Source of the DNA: Gemmatimonadota bacterium
GTDB lineage: Bacteria; Gemmatimonadota; Gemmatimonadetes; Longimicrobiales; RSA9
Reading direction: 5' to 3'
Length of the DNA stretch: 46,646 nucleotides
Assembly (NCBI GenBank): GCA_007126035.1
Contig: SLCC01000106.1
Span: 1-46,646, forward strand
In this document: in pieces, positions 8,894 to 17,352 of the stretch
Layout: each line of letters begins with the position of its first letter
Position numbering within the stretch: position 1 is the stretch's first letter
Program-made: the position numbers and the translations under genes
The notes under the pieces: generated by a model
Database searches by the model: none
Told to the model about the DNA's origin: nothing
What the model saw: the letters and a program-made list of their open reading frames with translations, nothing else

Positions 8894-10420
8894 GTGAAAC
8901 CGCAAAACGGCCTCAAGAGACTCGTCGCCCCGGCAGTCCTGATGGCGATGATCGGGTGCGCTGACCTGGACGTAACGAACCCGAACCACCCGGACACCGA
9001 TAAGGTGCTGCGCACGGCAGCGGACGTGGAGACCCTGATCGCCTCGTCGTTCCTGACGTGGTGGACCGGGAACATGATCCGGTATCCCACCATGGCCCTG
9101 AGCACCATGGCCAACCAGACCTCCCCCCGGTGGGCGGACTGGGGGATGCAGATGTACTCCGTCGAGCCTCGCGTGGCCATCAACAACGTGGTGGGCGCCG
9201 ATTTCGGGGCTCTCCTCACCACCCCCTGGTTCGTCAACTACCGGGCGAACAAGGCGGCCAATGATGGCCTCCAGGCCATCGACCACCGGGGGATCCAGCT
9301 GGGCCCGGACGGGGAGGACTCTCCTCGCGCCAGGGCCTTCGCCAAGCTGGTCCAGGGCATGTCCCACGGCATGATCGCCCTGCTGTTCGATCAGGGGTTC
9401 GTGGTCCCTGAGGACGTGGACATCGCGCAGGACCTGGAACTCGTTCCGTACCCCGATGTTCTGGCCCAGGCGATCCGGTCCTTGGAGGAAGCCATCGCCA
9501 TCGCCGAGGCGAATGCCTTCGAGGTTCCGCCGGTGGGTTGGATCCATGGGATCACGCTGACCAATCAGGAGCTGGCCCAGGTAGCCCATTCCTTCATAGC
9601 CCGGTTCCTGGCCTCTGCGGCCCGATCCCCCGAGGAACGGGCGGCGGTGGACTGGCAGAAGGTGATTCACCATGCTCAGCGCGGTGTCCAGGGAGACTTC
9701 GGTCCTCTGAGGGACGGTGCCGCCTGGTGGGGCGGCCACTACAACACCCCCTCCGGCTCGCACCGGGGCCACCTGCGCCTCCTGGGCCCCGCGGACCAGA
9801 GCGGGGAGTACCAGGCATGGGAAGCGCTTCAGCCTGACGACCGGCGGCCGTTCCTCATCGATACCGACGACCGCAGGATCACCGACGGCGACCCGATGAG
9901 CGACGGGCTGTATTTCCGCTACATGACGAGCACACTGGTCCCGGAGGAGCGGGGCGTGTGGCACCAGTCCAACTACTTCTTCACCCGCTGGGAGCCGGTC
10001 CGCACGGGCGGTGCGGGCATGCAGATCGTCACGCTCACCACGCGGGAGCTGCGGCTCCTGATCGCCGAGGGCCTCTACCGCCAGGATGACCGGGCCGGAG
10101 CCGCGGCCATCGTGAACGAGACGCGAGTGGCCAACGGCCAGCTGCCGGCGGTCACGGCGGACGGCACGTCCGGCGACCGCTGCGTCCCTCGTCGGCGAGA
10201 CGGCAGCTGTGGTGACCTGTTCGACGCCCTGAAGTGGGAGAAGAACCTGGAGACGATGCAGACGGGCACCGGCGGCATGTACTTCGACAAGCGAGGCTGG
10301 GGCGACCTCTATCCCGGAACGCCGGTGCACCTGCCGGTTCCGGCGGTGGAGCTCATAGAGATGCGTCTTCCCGTGTACACCTTCGGTGGTGACGGTGAAG
10401 GCTCCGCACCCGCCTGGTGA
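8894..10420 (+). CDS. SusD/RagB-family nutrient-binding outer-membrane lipoprotein
   Basis: Surface lipoprotein expected to cap the SusC barrel and bind substrate. The frame is open from ATG 8837, which overlaps the SusC stop. GTG 8894 is preferred because GGAGG (8883-8887) sits six bases upstream and because it gives a compact lipoprotein signal ending MAMIGC (Cys 22). The N-terminal helical region (ADLDVTNPNHPDTDKV) and the C-terminal segment RGWGDLYPGTPVHLPVPAVEL match SusD proteins, and the length is normal. A strong hairpin terminator follows, so SusC/SusD appear to end one transcript. Specificity cannot be read from sequence. Confidence 0.9.
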   Translation: MKPQNGLKRLVAPAVLMAMIGCADLDVTNPNHPDTDKVLRTAADVETLIASSFLTWWTGNMIRYPTMALSTMANQTSPRWADWGMQMYSVEPRVAINNVVGADFGALLTTPWFVNYRANKAANDGLQAIDHRGIQLGPDGEDSPRARAFAKLVQGMSHGMIALLFDQGFVVPEDVDIAQDLELVPYPDVLAQAIRSLEEAIAIAEANAFEVPPVGWIHGITLTNQELAQVAHSFIARFLASAARSPEERAAVDWQKVIHHAQRGVQGDFGPLRDGAAWWGGHYNTPSGSHRGHLRLLGPADQSGEYQAWEALQPDDRRPFLIDTDDRRITDGDPMSDGLYFRYMTSTLVPEERGVWHQSNYFFTRWEPVRTGGAGMQIVTLTTRELRLLIAEGLYRQDDRAGAAAIVNETRVANGQLPAVTADGTSGDRCVPRRRDGSCGDLFDALKWEKNLETMQTGTGGMYFDKRGWGDLYPGTPVHLPVPAVELIEMRLPVYTFGGDGEGSAPAW

Positions 10421-10435
10421 GCTGACGACAAGCCT

Positions 10436-10472
10436 GCGGGAGGCGTGCAGCGGCGCGCCTCCCGCTTCTCTT
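10436..10472 (+). terminator. Rho-independent-type terminator after SusD
   Basis: A perfect 10-bp inverted repeat GCGGGAGGCG / CGCCTCCCGC (10436-10445 and 10456-10465) with a 10-base loop is followed by TTCTCTT. It lies 15 bases after the SusD stop and separates it from the cyanophycinase-like gene. Confidence 0.75.
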
Positions 10473-10485
10473 AGAGACCCAGAAC

Positions 10486-11466
10486 ATGATACACAACGTC
10501 GTGAGGTCCGGACTCGGCATTCTCGCTCTCTCCCTCATCCTGGTTGGCTGCGGCGCCCCGGGGGCGGCCCTGCAGACGCCGGCTCCGAATGCCACGGCCG
10601 AGACGCCAGCTCCGCAGGGCACCCTGGAGTCACCGGCCCCGCACCATGGCACCGTGCAGGGAGCCCTCCTGATCGTAGGCGGCGGCCCGCGCCCCGCCGA
10701 GATCATGGATCGGTTCATCGAGCTGGCGGGCGGGGCCGGTCACGCCAGGATCGCCGTGGTCCCCATGGCCAGCGGCAACCCGGCGGCGGCCGGGGAGAGT
10801 CTGGTCGAGGAGATGCTGGGGCTGGGCGCCGCCCACGCCTTCAGCCTGAACCTGACCCGGGAAGAGGCGCTCGAAGAGACGGCGGCCCGCCGGCTGGACG
10901 GCGTCACTGGTGTCTGGTTCTCCGGCGGCGTGCAGAGCCGTCATACCGCCGCCCTCAAGGACACGCCTGTGGAGGAGAAGCTGCACCAGCTGTACCGCGA
11001 CGGCGCGGTGCTGGGCGGTACCTCTGCGGGGGCGGCCATCATGTCCCCCCTCATGATCACCGGCGGCGAGCGTCGGCCGGGTGGCGACCGCCCCCGGGAC
11101 GAGGCGTGGATCACCATCGACCGTGACAACGTGGTGACGTCGCCGGGGTTCGGCTTCCTGCCTGGCGCCATCGTGGACCAGCACTTCGTGCGACGGAAGC
11201 GGCACAACCGCCTAATGAGCCTGGTCTTCGAGCACCCAGACCAGATCGGTGTGGGGATCGACGAGGCCACGGCCCTCCAGGTGGACCCCGACGGTCGCTG
11301 GCACGTGGTGGGCTCCAGCGTCGTCGTGATCTACGACGCTCGGTCCGCGGCTACAGCGCCCGAGGATGTGGGGGCTCTGGGCGCCGCTGGCGTGCGCATG
11401 CATGTGCTGCCCGGAGGGGCCGTCTTCGACCCCGGCACCGGGCAGGCCTTCCTGCCGGCGTCATGA
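10486..11466 (+). CDS. Cyanophycinase-like S51-family serine peptidase, lipoprotein
   Basis: Predicted exported hydrolase of the cyanophycinase family, which releases beta-Asp-Arg dipeptides from cyanophycin. A lipoprotein signal ends at LILVGC (Cys 22). A short linker with three TPAP/SPAP repeats (about residues 30-52) precedes the catalytic domain. Family motifs are visible: LLIVGGG, the nucleophile elbow GGTSAGAAIMSP, PGAIVDQHF with the conserved His, and GVGIDEATAL. The usual GG-D/N-Q motif appears as GGVQ. Cytoplasmic cyanophycinases lack an export signal, so this resembles the extracellular type. Position right after SusC/SusD suggests that its products could be imported, which is an inference. 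The stop overlaps the next gene's start (ATGA). Confidence 0.87.
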   Translation: MIHNVVRSGLGILALSLILVGCGAPGAALQTPAPNATAETPAPQGTLESPAPHHGTVQGALLIVGGGPRPAEIMDRFIELAGGAGHARIAVVPMASGNPAAAGESLVEEMLGLGAAHAFSLNLTREEALEETAARRLDGVTGVWFSGGVQSRHTAALKDTPVEEKLHQLYRDGAVLGGTSAGAAIMSPLMITGGERRPGGDRPRDEAWITIDRDNVVTSPGFGFLPGAIVDQHFVRRKRHNRLMSLVFEHPDQIGVGIDEATALQVDPDGRWHVVGSSVVVIYDARSAATAPEDVGALGAAGVRMHVLPGGAVFDPGTGQAFLPAS

Positions 11467-12821
11467 GGGTCCTGGCTCTGGCGGGTCTCCTGCCGCTCGC
11501 CGCTTGCATGGCCACGGCGGGAGGCGATGGAGCCGCCACCGCGCCGTTCCCCGATGGCAGCTACGGCCTGATCAACGACCTGGTCGTCACCACCCGACCC
11601 GCCGAGCCCGCCGAGGTCGGTTACGACGGGTTCGTGGGCACCTTCCGGATCGGCGACGAGAGGGAGCACCCTGTATCCCTCTTCCGCCCCGGCGTCTGGG
11701 TGGTACCGGAGCTGGACCTGGAGCTGTCGGCGGAGGGCAGGGAGGAAGATCGTCTGCTGCGCCTGACCCGCTATCAGGAGACCGTCCTCCTGGCGCCCGC
11801 TGGACCCGGCAACGAGGTCGATTACGCAGGCTGGGACCGCCGCGCGGTCATCGCCCACCTGGTGCCCAGACTGATGATCGCGTTCAATGTGCCCGGTGTG
11901 TCCGTGGCCCTGGTCGAGGAGGGCGAGGTCCGTTGGCTCGGCCAGCACGGTGTGAAGGTGGCGGGTGGCGAGGACCGGGTGGATGCGTCCACGATCTTCG
12001 AGGCCGCGTCCATGTCCAAGCCGGCCTACGGGTACGCCGTGCTGGGCCTGGCCCAGGACGGGATCCTGGACCTGGACCGGTCCCTGGTGGAGTACCTGGG
12101 TGCCGACTACCTGGAGGGCGAGGAGCTGCATCGCACCATCACGGCACGGATGGTCCTGTCCCACACCACTGGCTTCCCGAACTGGCGGCGGGGCGGCGAG
12201 CTCGAGGTCCGCTTCCTCCCCGGCTCCAGGATCGGGTACTCGGGTGAGGGCTTCCTCTTCCTCCAGACTGCGGTCGAGGCTGTTACAGGATTGCCTACGG
12301 AGAGATTCGCGCAGGAGCGGCTGCTACGGCCCCTGGGCATGACGGCCAGCAGTTACGAGTGGCAGGAGCGTTACGATGACCGGTACGCCACTGGACATTC
12401 CCCTGAGGGCCGGCCGCGTGAATGGGCACCCTACCAGTCCGCCAACACCGCGTACACTCTGTACACTACGCCGGCCGACTATGCCCGCCTACTGGTGGAG
12501 ATGCTGCGACCGAATGCTTCCGGTCCCTACTCCCTTTCCCCGGAGTGGCGGAGGACCATGCTGACATCCCAGGTCCAAGCGGAGGAGCGACAGCCCGTGG
12601 GCAGGCGGGGCGAGCATCCCGGCGCAACCGTCCACTTCGTGCTGGGCTGGCGGATGGATCGGCTGTCGGCTGGCCCCCGCTACTATCACAGCGGCTCGAA
12701 CAGCACCGGCTTCCAGTGCTATTCCGAGTTCGACCCGGCCACGGGAAGCGGGATCGTCATCATGACGAACAGCTCCAGCGGCAGTCCACTCTGGCGCGCG
12801 TTGCTCCGTGAGATCGGCTGA
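11463..12821 (+). CDS. Serine hydrolase of the beta-lactamase/penicillin-binding-protein class C family, lipoprotein
   Basis: Exported serine hydrolase; family members include class C beta-lactamases, D-aminopeptidases and esterases. The start overlaps the preceding stop by four bases, indicating translational coupling. A short lipoprotein signal ends LPLAAC (Cys 15). About residues 40-120 form an extra N-terminal domain of unknown role. The catalytic domain then shows SMSK (the SxxK nucleophile motif), YSG in the place of the YxN motif, and HSGSN in the place of KTG/HxG. It could trim peptides alongside the upstream peptidase or act on D-amino-acid substrates; sequence alone does not decide. 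Nothing suggests antibiotic resistance specifically. Confidence 0.85.
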   Translation: MRVLALAGLLPLAACMATAGGDGAATAPFPDGSYGLINDLVVTTRPAEPAEVGYDGFVGTFRIGDEREHPVSLFRPGVWVVPELDLELSAEGREEDRLLRLTRYQETVLLAPAGPGNEVDYAGWDRRAVIAHLVPRLMIAFNVPGVSVALVEEGEVRWLGQHGVKVAGGEDRVDASTIFEAASMSKPAYGYAVLGLAQDGILDLDRSLVEYLGADYLEGEELHRTITARMVLSHTTGFPNWRRGGELEVRFLPGSRIGYSGEGFLFLQTAVEAVTGLPTERFAQERLLRPLGMTASSYEWQERYDDRYATGHSPEGRPREWAPYQSANTAYTLYTTPADYARLLVEMLRPNASGPYSLSPEWRRTMLTSQVQAEERQPVGRRGEHPGATVHFVLGWRMDRLSAGPRYYHSGSNSTGFQCYSEFDPATGSGIVIMTNSSSGSPLWRALLREIG

Positions 12822-12952
12822 CGCCGAGCCGGACGGGAATCAGCGCCGCACGGCTCCAGGATCGGCCGGAGATGCTCTCCCATGCGGAGCGGGGAGGGGG
12901 AGGGATAGCGAGTCGGGGAGGCGAGCCTCCGCAAGCCCGGGCAGGGTGAAGC

Positions 12953-14878
12953 TCAGATCGGGCCGGTAGCGGGCCGCTGGAGCTTGCCGGTGTAATCCTC
13001 GTCCTCCTCCACCGCCTCCCACGCGCCCGGTCGGAAGCGGAGCAGGATGCGTGATGCCGGGGAGAGAGTCAGCATCTCGTCCCGCACCCGGACGGCCAGC
13101 GCCGGGTCGTCCGTGATTATCCCGTCCACCCCTCGCTCCATGAGCTCGGCCATCACGGTGGCCCTGTTCACTGTCCAGACGTGGACCTGGAGCCCCCGGG
13201 CCCGGGCGGAGCGGAGGAGGCGAGGCGTGGCGGCGGCCCGGGACGGCGCCAGGAAGCTGACCGGCAGCGCGGCGGGGTCGCCGACGGCGGCGGCGAAGAC
13301 GTAGCCCACGGCCATGTCCGGCGCTATCCGGGCCAGCTGCTCCACGGCCCCCGCGTCCAGGGACATGAGGACCAACTGGTCCTCCATCCCCGCGGCCCGC
13401 ACACGCTCCACCACGGCGGGCGCCAGCGCCGGATCGGGCCCGTAATACTTGAGTTCAATGGCCAGCCGGATCCGGTCCCGTGCCCGCGCGAGGAAGTCGT
13501 CCAGCGTGGCGAGGCGGCGGTCCTCCGGTGGCGAGCCGTCGTCCGGTCGCTGGATCAGGCCTTCCACCTCGGCCCAGGTGACGTCGGCGACGCGGCGGGG
13601 GTCGCCGGCTACCCGCATGAAGTCCGCGTCGTGGACCACCACCGGCACGCTGTCCCGGGTGAGCTGCACGTCGATCTCCGAGTAATCTGCCCCGGCCTCT
13701 ATGGCCCGTTCCAGGGCGGCCAGCGTGTTCTCCGGCGCCGGGGGCGGTCCTGCCCGGTGGGCCAGCACCACGACGGTTCCCGGCTCGGGCAGCCGGGCCA
13801 GGAGGATGCCGCTCGCCCCGGCGCTCGTGGCCGCCAGGAGCATTGCCAAAGGAGCCAATCGCCGGGGTCGGAGCCATGGCCTCGCCCGCCGCATGACCCG
13901 CCAGGTCAGCTGTCGCAGACCGGCCGTTCGGGGCGCGACGGCGTGCAGGTCGGTGTCGGCGAGATAGAACTTGGTCAGGACTGTGGCCACCAGGGAGAAC
14001 CCGAGGAAGCCCATGACGGCGTCCAGCGAGAAGAGGACGGCGCCGTAAGCGGCGGAGGCAAAGACCACCGGCCGCAGGGAAGGAGAGACTGCCGCTACCC
14101 ACTCGAGGGTGGTCGAGCCGACGGCGTAGTAGGCCGAGTGCACCGTCAGTCGCACCAGGAGCCAGGCCGTCACGGCCAGTGCCAGGAGCCGGAACAGGCG
14201 AGGCTTGTGGCCGAGCCCGCGAGCCCTGGCCCTGGCGAACGCCAGGCGCAGTGGCCGGTGGCCGTCCAGGTAGGCGGGTATGGCCAGCACGACCCGGCCC
14301 AGGACGAAGAGCGCGCCCACCAGCCAGACAGCGGTCCATGTGCTTGCGGCCACCAGGGCGTGTCTCCACTCCGGGGGGCGCGCCGAGAGGTAGTAGTTGA
14401 TGTCGAACTCGCCCAGGAAGGCGCCGCGCACCACGGCCAGCCCGCCAACCAGGACCGCGGCCACGGCCACGCCTGCCCCCACGGCCACCAGGGACAGTTT
14501 GAAGAGGACCGCGAGCTGGGGCACCAGGTGGAGGGCCGTGCGTCGCACGGTGGGTGCCCTGCCGGAGAGGTCGTCAGTGACGATGTAGAACAGCCCGGCG
14601 TAACGGATCACGCCTCCCAGGAGGCTCAGCCCTCCCGCCAGCAGCGTCCAGATGATGCCCCTGGGGGTGAGGAGCCACACCAGGAGCGCCTCATTGCCCA
14701 CCACCGCTCGCGGGCCTCGCAGGATCTGCCAGCCCAGCAGGATAGTGGACAGAGGGGCCAGGACGAGAGCTGCCGCCAACCAGACCAGGATGGTCCAGCC
14801 GGCCATGGGCCGCCAGAGCCTGAGAACCCGTCGCCAGGCGGAGGCCAGCTCTTCCGGGTGGGGCACCGGCACGTTCAT
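12953..14878 (-). CDS. Membrane-anchored glycerophosphodiester phosphodiesterase
   Basis: Hydrolyses glycerophosphodiesters from phospholipid turnover to glycerol-3-phosphate and an alcohol. The N-terminal roughly 360 residues contain several hydrophobic membrane segments (for example MAGWTILVWLAAALVLAPL) and match the membrane domain often fused to GDPD enzymes. The C-terminal domain (about 375-610) has the GDPD signature: AHRAG, PENTLAALERAIEAGAD, EIDVQLT and VVVHD, which supply catalytic His, Glu and Asp residues. It starts 49 bases downstream of the Na/Pi cotransporter stop on the same strand, so the two probably form a phosphate-acquisition unit. The 131-base gap to the convergent serine hydrolase gene holds only a short GGAGG/CCTCC hairpin and no clear terminator. 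Confidence 0.92.
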   Translation of the reverse strand: MNVPVPHPEELASAWRRVLRLWRPMAGWTILVWLAAALVLAPLSTILLGWQILRGPRAVVGNEALLVWLLTPRGIIWTLLAGGLSLLGGVIRYAGLFYIVTDDLSGRAPTVRRTALHLVPQLAVLFKLSLVAVGAGVAVAAVLVGGLAVVRGAFLGEFDINYYLSARPPEWRHALVAASTWTAVWLVGALFVLGRVVLAIPAYLDGHRPLRLAFARARARGLGHKPRLFRLLALAVTAWLLVRLTVHSAYYAVGSTTLEWVAAVSPSLRPVVFASAAYGAVLFSLDAVMGFLGFSLVATVLTKFYLADTDLHAVAPRTAGLRQLTWRVMRRARPWLRPRRLAPLAMLLAATSAGASGILLARLPEPGTVVVLAHRAGPPPAPENTLAALERAIEAGADYSEIDVQLTRDSVPVVVHDADFMRVAGDPRRVADVTWAEVEGLIQRPDDGSPPEDRRLATLDDFLARARDRIRLAIELKYYGPDPALAPAVVERVRAAGMEDQLVLMSLDAGAVEQLARIAPDMAVGYVFAAAVGDPAALPVSFLAPSRAAATPRLLRSARARGLQVHVWTVNRATVMAELMERGVDGIITDDPALAVRVRDEMLTLSPASRILLRFRPGAWEAVEEDEDYTGKLQRPATGPI

Positions 14879-14926
14879 GGCCGACCAAGATCCGCCCTCC
14901 GACCCGACACGTCCAGGGGCGGGGGA

Positions 14927-16870
14927 CTAACTCTCAGTGTCTTCCCGCTCGGAACCGGGCTCCTCCTCCGTTTGCTGCCGCTCCTGTCCCTCTGTTTCCT
15001 CCAGCTGCGCCTTGTACAGGGCCTCGTCCGCGGGGGAATCGGCATCCGAGGTGCCGCCCATGCCGCCGCCGATCTCTGGCGCGTCCTTGGCTTCCCGTCG
15101 CTTCCGCTCCGCCGCTTCCTGGCCGGCGGGGCTCTCCGGGGGCGGATCGATACCTTTTCGTATCGAGTCCTGGCGCTCATCAGGCACGGGTCCCTCCTGG
15201 CTACGGGTACGCATCCGGCTCTCACCCGGGAGGTGTGCATCCGTCGTGCCCACGGGGCCCGTCACGACGTCATCGATGCCCCGTGCCAGCCGGTTGGGTC
15301 CACCCCCTGTCGGGGCCGTCCGTGTCGCCAGGTGGTGTGCCACACGCCACAGGTGGTAGGCCGACGAATCGAGCCACCTCATTGCGTCCAGTCGCGCCAG
15401 CGCCGAGTCAGGGTCCAGTCCGCCGGCTGCCGCCGCCTCGAGCTGCGTGGCACGATGGATCCGACGACGCTCCGCGAGTTCCTCGGCGAGTTGCTCGTAA
15501 CACCCTGTCGGAGCCGTCTGACCCACGCCTCGGAACCAGGCCAGGGTAGGCGCCAACTCGGACCGGGCGTGGGCCGCGGCTTCGCGATAGTCGTCGTCGA
15601 TGAAGTGTGGAGGGGGCGCGTCCGTGAGCCGCTCGACCAGCCTGTCCAGGTGGTCGATGGCGTGGAGGACCCCCAGGTGCCTCTCTGGACGATCCGGGTT
15701 CTGAGCCGCCTGGATTCCGGCCAGGAACCGGCGGGTGTCGGACAGGGCGATGCGGGCGGCCTCGAGATGGGCCGGGTCCGGCGGCGCACCGGGTTTGCTC
15801 AGCAGGGCGACGAACAGGTCGACGAGGGTCGCCGCCACGTCCTGGATCGTCCTGCCCGCCGCCTCCACCGCTACCGCCGGGACCGTGGCCAGGGACGGGT
15901 CCAGGTGCCGGGTCAGGAGGGGACCTCGCTCGGACACCAACCGGGTGACGAGATCGGCGAATCGAGTGATGAAGGGGGCCAGCGCCAAGACGCCCAGCAG
16001 GTTGAAGGTGGTATGGAACCCGGCGATGAGCACCGCCGGGTCGCTGCCGCCCGGCGTCGCCGCCAACCAACGGTCCAGCATCAGGACCGCCGGTATCAGA
16101 AGGAAGGCGATGAGGCCGGTGATGCCATTGAAGAGGATATGGGCCACCGCCGTTCGGCGGACCGGGGTCGACGCCCCGATGGCGGCCAGCGCAGCCTTCA
16201 CTGTGGTGCCGATGTTCTGGCCCACCACCAGCGCCGCCGCCTGGTCCAGGCCGATGGCGCCGGTGTGGAGCGCCGTCAGGGTGGTGGCCACCGCCGCGCT
16301 CGACGACTGCATCACCACCGTCATGGCCGCACCCAGCCCCACCAGCAGCAGGCGGGCGCCCCAGGTGCCGTTCGGGAAGTCGCCTGGATCCAGGCGCGTT
16401 GACAGGCCGGCCATTCCTTCCTGCAACACGTCGATGCCGACGAAGATCAGACCGAACCCGGCCAGGGCCAGGCCGCTCTCCGCTACCCGTCCCCGGGACA
16501 GGAGCCGCATCAGCGCACCCACACCCACCAGCGGCAGGGCTATGGCGCTCATGCTGAAACGGAGGCCGACGAGCGATACGATCCAGCCGGTGCTGGTCGT
16601 GCCCAGGTTCGCGCCGAAGATCACGCCCACGGCCTGGGGGAAGGTGAGGAGACCGGCGCTCACGAACCCGATAGTGGTGAGGACCGTGGCGCTGGAAGAT
16701 TGGACCACCGCCGTGGCTGCCGCCCCGGTTGCCATGGCCCGGATCGGTCCGCCGGTGAACCGAACCAGCACCGACCGGAGCGCGTCCCCCGCCGCGGCCT
16801 TGAGGCCGTCGGTCAGTAGGACCATTCCCAGCAGGAACAGGCCTATGCCGCCGATTATCGCCGCTATCAT
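14927..16870 (-). CDS. Na/Pi cotransporter family protein with PhoU-like C-terminal domain
   Basis: Sodium-coupled phosphate transporter of the NptA/PNaS type. The membrane domain (about residues 1-310) carries the diagnostic inverted repeat, seen as two QSSSA motifs (VVQSSSATVLTT and MQSSSAAVATT), each followed by a GxNxGTT segment (GANLGTT, GQNIGTT). Residues about 340-550 are helical and resemble the PhoU-like domain of bacterial members. The last about 80 residues are a charged, low-complexity tail ending EREDTES. It is followed 48 bases later by the GDPD gene. A hairpin lies upstream at 16924-16957, but no phosphate-box operator was recognised. Confidence 0.93.
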   Translation of the reverse strand: MIAAIIGGIGLFLLGMVLLTDGLKAAAGDALRSVLVRFTGGPIRAMATGAAATAVVQSSSATVLTTIGFVSAGLLTFPQAVGVIFGANLGTTSTGWIVSLVGLRFSMSAIALPLVGVGALMRLLSRGRVAESGLALAGFGLIFVGIDVLQEGMAGLSTRLDPGDFPNGTWGARLLLVGLGAAMTVVMQSSSAAVATTLTALHTGAIGLDQAAALVVGQNIGTTVKAALAAIGASTPVRRTAVAHILFNGITGLIAFLLIPAVLMLDRWLAATPGGSDPAVLIAGFHTTFNLLGVLALAPFITRFADLVTRLVSERGPLLTRHLDPSLATVPAVAVEAAGRTIQDVAATLVDLFVALLSKPGAPPDPAHLEAARIALSDTRRFLAGIQAAQNPDRPERHLGVLHAIDHLDRLVERLTDAPPPHFIDDDYREAAAHARSELAPTLAWFRGVGQTAPTGCYEQLAEELAERRRIHRATQLEAAAAGGLDPDSALARLDAMRWLDSSAYHLWRVAHHLATRTAPTGGGPNRLARGIDDVVTGPVGTTDAHLPGESRMRTRSQEGPVPDERQDSIRKGIDPPPESPAGQEAAERKRREAKDAPEIGGGMGGTSDADSPADEALYKAQLEETEGQERQQTEEEPGSEREDTES

Positions 16871-16923
16871 GGCGGCTCAAGATAGTGGGCAGGCCGCGGC
16901 GTTGCCCAGTTGCGCGCTCTATT

Positions 16924-16957
16924 ACCTGTCCCGCCAGCTCGGCCGGCGGGACAAGGT
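16924..16957. repeat. Hairpin between the DUF1540-type gene and the Na/Pi transporter gene
   Basis: TGTCCCGCC (16927-16935) and GGCGGGACA (16945-16953) form a perfect 9-bp stem around a 9-base loop. The stem can extend with ACCT/AGGT across a bulged A. It lies downstream of the small minus-strand gene and upstream of the transporter. There is no T-run, so it is a possible factor-dependent terminator or mRNA structure. Confidence 0.45.
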
Positions 16958-17037
16958 GCTCAGTGGCAGGCCCTGCGACCCGCAACAGCCACGATGACTG
17001 ATGCCGAGGCCTGGCCGCCGGGCGGCGGCCGCCTGCG

Positions 17038-17238
17038 TCAAGCGAGCATGCGCCCGTCGTCGCTGCCGCTCTGGAACGTGCCGCAGATCGGGCCCCGGTC
17101 AGACGCCACCACTTCGACCTTCTCCGCGTGGCAGTGCTCCTCGTCGTTGTAGGTGCAGGCCGTGGCGGCACAGGCCAGTGAGACGGGCTCCGGCTCGTTG
17201 TGGGGGACCACAGGTAGCGGGCGAGAAGATTCAGTCAT
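17038..17238 (-). CDS. Small Cys-rich DUF1540-type protein
   Basis: A 66-residue protein starting at ATG 17238, with AGAGG five bases upstream. The longer upstream frame has no support. The pattern CAATACTYN, then C-H-A-E-K-V-E-V-V, then ICGTF gives the four spaced cysteines of the DUF1540 family, a probable metal-binding fold of unknown role. It is followed by a hairpin and lies between the SDR gene and the transporter on the same strand. Confidence 0.72.
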   Translation of the reverse strand: MTESSRPLPVVPHNEPEPVSLACAATACTYNDEEHCHAEKVEVVASDRGPICGTFQSGSDDGRMLA

Positions 17239-17352
17239 GATCGCCTCTGGTTCTCCTGGTTTGGGCGGACCAGTGGGGGTCCGCCTTCTACCAGACCATT
17301 GAGGCAAGATCGGTTCCGCTCTGGCGGCCGTCGATAGAGCCAAGCCCGCCGG

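Noticed and set aside
8783-10330. 515-codon minus-strand frame
   Set aside because: Antisense to SusD; composition and lack of motifs mark it as a shadow.
13181-16402. 1,073-codon open frame on the plus strand
   Set aside because: It lies antisense to the GDPD and Na/Pi transporter genes, which carry clear motifs. Its own translation is His/Gln/Gly/Arg-rich with no family features, as expected from high-GC antisense frames.
15408-17171. 587-codon minus-strand frame
   Set aside because: Same strand but a shifted frame of the Na/Pi transporter; Pro/Arg/Gly-rich with no recognisable motifs.
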